39,063 nucleotides of DNA, from the NCBI GenBank assembly GCA_903834185.1, contig CAILHX010000040.1:1-39063 (forward strand), read 5' to 3'. Numbering within the stretch: the stretch's first letter is position 1; each line of letters begins with the position of its first letter. The notes below the pieces were generated by a model, which saw only the letters and a program-made list of their open reading frames with translations, was not told the origin of the DNA and did no database searches. Origin of the DNA: an uncultured Methylophilaceae bacterium. Its GTDB lineage: Bacteria > Pseudomonadota > Gammaproteobacteria > Burkholderiales > Methylophilaceae. Of the stretch, positions 34,040 to 39,063 are shown one piece after another. Position numbers and translations under genes: made by a program.

Positions 34040-34702
34040 CTATGCATTATGCCCAAAAACTTGCGTAATGAATTGGCGGATGTCGGCGATCTCATCGCTG
34101 CAAACCGAGTGCGCCATTGCATATTCATGCCACTGCACATTATAGCCTCTCTTTTGCAACGCCAAGCTGGAGGCGCTGCCGGTATCCAGCGCGATTACGT
34201 TGTCAAAACTGCCGTGAGCCATGAATATGGGTATATTCATATTCGCCGGGGTCTTCTCGGCATCTAGAGTGGTAACGACAGGCAGATAGGTGGAAAGTGC
34301 CATCACCCCGGCCAGCTTTTGCGGATAACGCAGTGCCGTGTGTAAAGCGATGGCTCCGCCCTGCGAAAAGCCGGCCAGCATGACGTGCGCGGCGGGAATG
34401 CCCAGTGACATCTGTTGCTCGATAATCGACTCGATCTCGCGTTGAGAGCGACGAATACCGGCCTCGTCCTGAGGGCCGCCTTGGGTGAGGGAGTAAATGT
34501 CGTACCAGGCACGCATGACATAACCGCCGTTGAGCGTCACCGGCATTTGCGGCGCATGCGGGAAAATGAAGCGTACCGGTATGCTCAGCGCCAATTCACG
34601 GGCAATCGGGGCAAAGTCGTGACCGTCTGCACCCAACCCATGCAGCCAGATAATACAATGCTGCGGATGGTCGTCGGTTTGATATTCCAGATGTTCTAAC
34701 AT
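34040..34702 (-). CDS. Carboxylesterase/phospholipase-type alpha/beta hydrolase
   Basis: 220 residues of the acyl-protein thioesterase/EstB type: the oxyanion-hole segment IIWLHGLGADGHDF, nucleophile Ser in GFSQGG (about residue 115), Asp in MAHGSFDNVI and His in AMAHSVC. It is cytoplasmic (no signal peptide) and hydrolyses short-chain esters or lysophospholipids. Here the catalytic His context is AHSV rather than the common GH[ST]V. It stands alone, upstream of xseB on the same strand with a 70-bp gap. Confidence 0.9.
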   Translation of the reverse strand: MLEHLEYQTDDHPQHCIIWLHGLGADGHDFAPIARELALSIPVRFIFPHAPQMPVTLNGGYVMRAWYDIYSLTQGGPQDEAGIRRSQREIESIIEQQMSLGIPAAHVMLAGFSQGGAIALHTALRYPQKLAGVMALSTYLPVVTTLDAEKTPANMNIPIFMAHGSFDNVIALDTGSASSLALQKRGYNVQWHEYAMAHSVCSDEIADIRQFITQVFGHNA

Positions 34703-34811
34703 GATTGAATTTTCGCATGATTTGGCATTCGAAAATACCGTCTGTGGCTGTTAAATGCTGCGATTTTGGGCTATGCTTGCTCAACAACCGTTATTACTCG
34801 GGCTTATAACC

Positions 34812-37052
34812 ATGCGATTCAAAATTAAAATCCCTCATTCGATAAAACAGCACGGCATGCGTGTCAGCCTGGGCCTGGTGATCGTGCTGGTGTTCCTGTT
34901 ACACCAGCAGGGGACACTGCATATGGGTTTCATCGACAGGATGGAGAGTTTTGCCTACGACGCGCGCCTTAACCTGACCATGCCCAGAGGGGTGGATCAC
35001 CGCATCGTGGTGGTGGATATAGACGAAAAGAGCCTGGCGGAACAAGGGCGCTGGCCATGGAGCCGCAACAAGCTGGCACAAATGATGGACAATCTGTTCG
35101 ACTATTACAAAGTCAGCGTACTGGGTTTCGACGTGGTGTTTGCCGAAAAAGACGATAGTTCAGGCTACAAGACGCTGGAAAAGATAGGCCAGGAGCAGTT
35201 ACGCGGCGATGCCGCTTACAATCAGGCATTAGAAAAAATCAGACCCAACCTGGATTACGACCAGATGTTCGCCAACAGCATCAAGGGTCGCAAGATCGTA
35301 ATGGGTTACTACTTTCAATTAGGAACAGGCAAGTCCGGCGGCAGTGGAATGCTGCCCAAACCGGCATTCCCGGCGGGGAGCTTTGACCCTGATCACATTT
35401 TTGTGATCGGTCATTCTTATGGTGCCAATCTGCCGGTATTACAACAAAACGCTTTTTCTGCGGGACATTTCAACCCGGATGTAGATCCGGACGGTATTTC
35501 ACGCCGCATTGCCCTGGTAGAGAAATTCGAAGGTGATGGAGCGTTGTATGAATCCTTATCTCTGGGGGTGGCGCGTGCTTATCTCGGAGCGGATAAGGTA
35601 GAAGCAGATTTTGTTTCGGATGGTGATTACAGCAGTCTGGAAGGACTTAAGGTCGGTAACAGATATATTCCTGTGGATGACGCTGCGCGGGCATTGATTC
35701 CTTTCCGTGGTCCGCAAAAAAGTTTCCCTTATGTCTCTGCCAGTGACGTACTGAATAAAAAGGTGGATCCTAAAATCCTCAAAGGCGCCATTATCCTGGT
35801 AGGAACCACTGCGCCAGGATTGCTGGACTTACGAGCATCTCCGGTTGAAAGCGTATATCCGGGGGTAGAGATGCACGCCAACATGGTCGCCGGTATTCTC
35901 GATCAGAATATCAAGCAAAGCCCTACCTATCTGGATACAGCAGAACTGTTGTTGATATTCGTATTGGGTGTGGCGCTTGCAATCTACCTGGCTATCCTCA
36001 GTCCGTTGTGGGGTACGCTATGGGCGACCGTGGCAATGGGTGGAACCCTGGGCCTGAATCTCTGGCTATATAATCAGGGCCTGGCGATGGCTATCGTCAC
36101 GCTGTGGCTGATGATGACCTCGCTTTATCTGTTCAACATGTCTTACGGCTTTTTTGTGGAGTCTCGCGCCAAACGCCAGATGACCGGGTTGTTCGGGCAA
36201 TATGTGCCGCCGGAACTGGTGGACGAAATGGCCAAGGACCCTACAGCCATTTCGATGGAAGGCGATAGCCGGGAGATGACGGTACTATTCTCCGACGTGC
36301 GCGGTTTTACTACCATCTCGGAAGGTCTTGATCCAAAAGAGCTTACGCAACTGATGAATGAATATCTGTCGCCGATGACCTATGTCATCCAGAAACATCG
36401 CGGCACCATAGATAAATATATGGGTGATGCCATCATGGCATTCTGGGGCGCACCATTGCAGGATCCAGATAACGCCAAACATGCCCTGCAAGCGGCCATA
36501 GGCATGATAGAAGAGCTGAAAGTGGTACAGGAGGCGTTTGCAGCCAAAGGCTGGCCGCCGATCAAGATCGGGGTGGGGTTGAATACCGGCGTGATGACTG
36601 TGGGCAACATGGGATCCTCTTTCCGTATGGCCTACACGGTGATGGGAGATGCGGTGAATCTGGGTTCGCGTCTGGAAAGTATCACCAAGCAATATGGCGT
36701 GAGTATCATAGTCAGCGAATTCACCAAGGCCAAAGTGCCAGATTTCGTCTATCGCGAACTGGATAAGATCCAGGTCAAAGGCAAGCACGAGCCGGTTGCC
36801 ATCTTTGAACCCATAGGGCCGGTCGGCAGCGTGGATCAAGCCACGCTGGATGAACTTGAGCGTTACAACCAGGCGGTCGCATTGTATGCAGCCCAAAAAT
36901 GGGATGAGGCGGAAGCCGCCTTTACCGCGTTGCATCAGGCCGACCCTGGCCGTTATTTATACGACCACGTGTACCTGGAACGTATTGCACATTTCCGTGT
37001 GGAATCGCCAGGTGAAAACTGGGATGGCGTATTTATCTGGCAGACCAAGTAA
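34812..37052 (+). CDS. CHASE2-domain class III adenylate/guanylate cyclase
   Basis: About 746 residues: TM1 near 18-33; an extracytoplasmic CHASE2 sensor (about 38-370; RGVDHRIVVVDIDEKSLAEQGRWPWSR); three C-terminal membrane helices (about 375-455); then a class III cyclase domain. Metal-binding Asp495 (LFSDVRGF) and Asp539 (KYMGDAIMAFW) are present, with MAYTVMGDAVNLGSRLE near 613-630, as in adenylate-type enzymes. A short TPR-like tail follows (AVALYAAQKWDEAEAAFTAL). The frame opens at ATG 34755; ATG 34812 is preferred for a short N-terminus but has no clear Shine-Dalgarno sequence. First gene of a three-gene cyclic-nucleotide operon. Confidence 0.93.
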   Translation: MRFKIKIPHSIKQHGMRVSLGLVIVLVFLLHQQGTLHMGFIDRMESFAYDARLNLTMPRGVDHRIVVVDIDEKSLAEQGRWPWSRNKLAQMMDNLFDYYKVSVLGFDVVFAEKDDSSGYKTLEKIGQEQLRGDAAYNQALEKIRPNLDYDQMFANSIKGRKIVMGYYFQLGTGKSGGSGMLPKPAFPAGSFDPDHIFVIGHSYGANLPVLQQNAFSAGHFNPDVDPDGISRRIALVEKFEGDGALYESLSLGVARAYLGADKVEADFVSDGDYSSLEGLKVGNRYIPVDDAARALIPFRGPQKSFPYVSASDVLNKKVDPKILKGAIILVGTTAPGLLDLRASPVESVYPGVEMHANMVAGILDQNIKQSPTYLDTAELLLIFVLGVALAIYLAILSPLWGTLWATVAMGGTLGLNLWLYNQGLAMAIVTLWLMMTSLYLFNMSYGFFVESRAKRQMTGLFGQYVPPELVDEMAKDPTAISMEGDSREMTVLFSDVRGFTTISEGLDPKELTQLMNEYLSPMTYVIQKHRGTIDKYMGDAIMAFWGAPLQDPDNAKHALQAAIGMIEELKVVQEAFAAKGWPPIKIGVGLNTGVMTVGNMGSSFRMAYTVMGDAVNLGSRLESITKQYGVSIIVSEFTKAKVPDFVYRELDKIQVKGKHEPVAIFEPIGPVGSVDQATLDELERYNQAVALYAAQKWDEAEAAFTALHQADPGRYLYDHVYLERIAHFRVESPGENWDGVFIWQTK

Positions 37053-37066
37053 GACGGCATTTATTA

Positions 37067-37834
37067 ATGCAAATCAAAGTATTAGGATGCAGTGGCGGCA
37101 TAGGCGGCGACCTCCGCACAACCTCGTTCCTGATCGATCACGACATCCTGATAGATGCCGGGACCGGTGTAGGTGACCTGGAAGTGGTAGAGCTAGCCGC
37201 CATTGATCATATCTTTGTCACCCATTCGCATCTTGACCACATACAGTCCATCCCGCTTTTGGCTGATACTGTCATGGGTCTGCGGGAAAAGCCCGTGACC
37301 GTGCATGCAACGCGCGAAACCACGCAGATACTCAAGGATCATATATTTAATTGGAAGGTCTGGCCGGATTTCACGGTGATTCCGAGCGGCAACAATCCGC
37401 TGCTGGTTTATCACGAGATCGAAGTCGGAGTCACAGTGCAACTGAGCCATGGACGTCGTGTTACGCCGTTGCCTGCGAACCATGTTGTTCCCGCCGTGGG
37501 CTTTCATCTGGATAGCGGCAGTAATAGCCTGGTTTTCACCGGCGATACCACCACCTGCGACGCGTTGTGGGATGCCGTCAACCAGATTGAAACCCTGCGC
37601 CATCTCATCATCGAAACGGCTTTCAGCAATGCTGACCTAGAGTTGGCGAGGTTATCCAAGCATCTATGTCCTTCACTATTGCTGACCGAGCTGGATAAAC
37701 TGAAGCGTCCGGCACAGATTCATATTACCCACCTGAAGCCTGGCGAGACAGCCAGAATCATGCGCGAGATACAGCGTGATGTTGCTAAACATCAACCTAC
37801 TGCGCTACGTAATAAGCAGGTGTTTAACCTTTGA
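37067..37834 (+). CDS. Class II-type 3',5'-cyclic-nucleotide phosphodiesterase (metallo-beta-lactamase fold)
   Basis: 255 residues. The metal-binding HSHLDH at 53-58 (context IFVTHSHLDHIQSIPLLAD), GDTTTCDALW near 160 and IHITHLKPGE near 218 follow the class II cAMP phosphodiesterase (yeast PDE1-type) branch of the metallo-beta-lactamase fold. The N-terminus IKVLGCSGGIGGDLRTTSFLID is also typical. It starts 14 bp after the cyclase gene and ends 15 bp before the cNMP-binding gene. It likely degrades the cyclase product. Confidence 0.85.
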   Translation: MQIKVLGCSGGIGGDLRTTSFLIDHDILIDAGTGVGDLEVVELAAIDHIFVTHSHLDHIQSIPLLADTVMGLREKPVTVHATRETTQILKDHIFNWKVWPDFTVIPSGNNPLLVYHEIEVGVTVQLSHGRRVTPLPANHVVPAVGFHLDSGSNSLVFTGDTTTCDALWDAVNQIETLRHLIIETAFSNADLELARLSKHLCPSLLLTELDKLKRPAQIHITHLKPGETARIMREIQRDVAKHQPTALRNKQVFNL

Positions 37835-37849
37835 CTGATTATCCCTGAC

Positions 37850-38926
37850 ATGACCGTTGAACCTTCCCTACTTACTCGTTTTGAACCATTGCGCATGATG
37901 GCGATGGAGCATTTGGTCGAGCTTTCTTCCATGAGCAACATTGAACCCGTGGCGATCGGAACAGACGTGCTGCATATCAGGCGTGACGGCGCAAAATGCG
38001 TCTATCTACTCAAGGGTGATCTCCGGCTGGCATATCAGGACGGTAGCGAGGAGTTGCTATCGGCCGGGACTTCTCCGGCATGCCATGCCATCGGTAGCGA
38101 CCGCAAGCCATTGATTTTCGCAACCGCGATCAGTGATGTGGAAGTGATATCGGTGGATAGCGACATGGTCGACATGGTGATGACCTGGGAGCAGGTGGCG
38201 AATTGCACCATGCCCGAATTGTCCGAAGCAGAACTATGGCCTAACAGGAACAAGCCACGGCCGATCAACCATGCCGTGCCTCTTGGTGCCATCGGCCTGT
38301 TCGGAGTGAACAAATTGCAGGGCGGCGCATTCAGCAGATTGCCTTCAGCCAATATAGATGAGCTGTATAAGCGCATGGTCAGCGTGCAGGCGAAGGCAGG
38401 CGATGTCATCATACGGCAGGGCGAGGACGCGGATTATTATTACCTGCTCGAATCGGGATCGGCTGTGGTGTCGCGTGTGGCTAATGACAACGAAGCTCCC
38501 GTCATGCTGGCAACCCTGAACGAAGGGGATGCATTCGGCGAAGAAGCGAATGTATCGGATAGCAAGCGTAACGCCACCGTGACCATGAAAACAGACGGCG
38601 TATTGCTAAAGCTCAGAAAACAAGACTTCCTGGAGTTGTTAAAGGAACCCCTACTGAACACCATAGGGTATGAAGAGGCTGAGCAGAAGGTCATGCAGGG
38701 TGCAGTATGGCTGGATGTCAGGCATGCCTCGGAGTTCGAGTTTGATCACTTGCAAACAGCGATCAACCTGCCTTTGCAAGACTTGCGTCACCGCTTGAAC
38801 TCACTGGACAGAAAGACTCCCTATATTACCTACTGCCTGACCGGTAGACGTAGTTCAGCCGCCGCCTTTATCCTGTCGCAGCATGGGTTTGAGGTCTATA
38901 CCCTGCAAGGTGGGATAGGCGGGTGA
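37850..38926 (+). CDS. Cyclic-nucleotide-binding/rhodanese fusion protein
   Basis: 358 residues: a degenerate cNMP-like N-terminal domain (about 10-115); a full cNMP-binding domain (about 165-270) whose phosphate-binding cassette FGEEANVSDSKRNATV (229-244) keeps the key Glu and Arg240; and a C-terminal rhodanese domain (275-358) with active-site Cys329 in CLTGRRS. There is no HTH, so it is not a CRP-type DNA binder: binding of cAMP probably modulates the sulfurtransferase or a partner. The protein ends at the rhodanese LQGGIGG, and the stop codon coincides with the presumed IS terminus at 38924, so a few native residues may be lost. Confidence 0.88.
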   Translation: MTVEPSLLTRFEPLRMMAMEHLVELSSMSNIEPVAIGTDVLHIRRDGAKCVYLLKGDLRLAYQDGSEELLSAGTSPACHAIGSDRKPLIFATAISDVEVISVDSDMVDMVMTWEQVANCTMPELSEAELWPNRNKPRPINHAVPLGAIGLFGVNKLQGGAFSRLPSANIDELYKRMVSVQAKAGDVIIRQGEDADYYYLLESGSAVVSRVANDNEAPVMLATLNEGDAFGEEANVSDSKRNATVTMKTDGVLLKLRKQDFLELLKEPLLNTIGYEEAEQKVMQGAVWLDVRHASEFEFDHLQTAINLPLQDLRHRLNSLDRKTPYITYCLTGRRSSAAAFILSQHGFEVYTLQGGIGG

Positions 38927-39063
38927 ATCGACCCGTCTGCACTAGACAGTTTCAAGCCTCGTGAAATACTGCTTCTCGAACTCTACCGGAGAAAGCCGAT
39001 TGCTGTAACCATGTCGGCGCCTCGGGTTGTAAAACATCTCGATATAATCAAACACATCTTGCC
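38924..39063 (-). mobile_element. IS3-family insertion sequence, right end (continues beyond window)
   Basis: The element end is inferred at TGAATCGACCC (38924 on), resembling IS3-group termini that begin with TGAA and a C/G-rich stretch. The transposase C-terminus lies just inside. The other end and the target duplication are outside the window, so the exact boundary is inferred. Confidence 0.7.
38942..39063 (-). CDS. IS3-family transposase OrfB, C-terminal end (partial)
   Basis: The minus strand reads ...DYIEMFYNPRRRHGYSNRLSP, then VEFEKQYFTRLETV and a TAG stop at 38942-38944. Phe/Tyr-Asn-x-x-Arg-x-His-x-x-Leu-x-x-x-(S)P-x-x-(Y/F)E is the conserved C-terminal end of the rve/DDE integrase domain in IS3 transposases. 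Only 39 residues are in the window. Confidence 0.92.
   Translation of the reverse strand, partial: QDVFDYIEMFYNPRRRHGYSNRLSPVEFEKQYFTRLETV

Overview
The window looks like chromosomal DNA of a betaproteobacterium. The order xseB-ispA-dxs, the glyA-nrdR-(membrane protein)-ribD cluster, the FolE2-type GTP cyclohydrolase, the CHASE2 adenylate cyclase and the rRNA sequence all fit the Nitrosomonadales/Gallionellaceae area. This is inference from gene families and order; no database search was possible. No tRNA gene, CRISPR array or prophage was seen.

Layout. Positions 1-816 hold the 3' end of a 23S rRNA gene, a 5S rRNA gene and two tandem intrinsic terminators. Positions 1280-5671 (+) encode glycogen phosphorylase and an atypical long pyruvate kinase whose 5' part appears frameshifted at an A6 tract. 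A secreted zincin peptidase (-), a PII protein (+) and IscX (-) follow. From 7678 to 13715 (+) are glyA, nrdR, a BamE-like membrane protein, ribD, a TatD nuclease, and mtnA overlapping a class II aldolase (methylthioadenosine salvage of the DHAP-shunt type).

The accessory core is 13853-23760. A minus-strand operon (18859 to 14362) encodes a T_hemolysin-family protein, an AMP-forming acyl ligase homologue, a TenA/heme-oxygenase-like putative diiron enzyme, an SDR, a periplasmic TPR protein and a 44-residue membrane peptide. It starts at a near-perfect sigma-54 promoter (18899-18914). Upstream lie a porin-like protein with a PstS-like binding protein (-), and divergently a membrane histidine kinase with an NtrC-type sigma-54 activator (+). 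Two further sigma-54-like promoters precede two very small genes (13853-14050 and 29409-29549). The proposal is a local sigma-54 regulon: the two-component system senses an envelope signal and switches on a lipid-like biosynthetic operon and small peptides.

Positions 23800-34702 hold an orphan cytoplasmic molybdopterin oxidoreductase, tadA, aroC, a YdcH-like protein, an MFS transporter, folE2 (with a duplicated fragment of its own 3' end downstream), dxs, ispA, xseB and a carboxylesterase. Positions 34755-38926 (+) encode a compact cyclic-nucleotide module: CHASE2 adenylate cyclase, class II-type cyclic nucleotide phosphodiesterase, and a cNMP-binding/rhodanese protein. The window ends in an IS3-family element whose terminus seems to supply the stop codon of the last of these genes.
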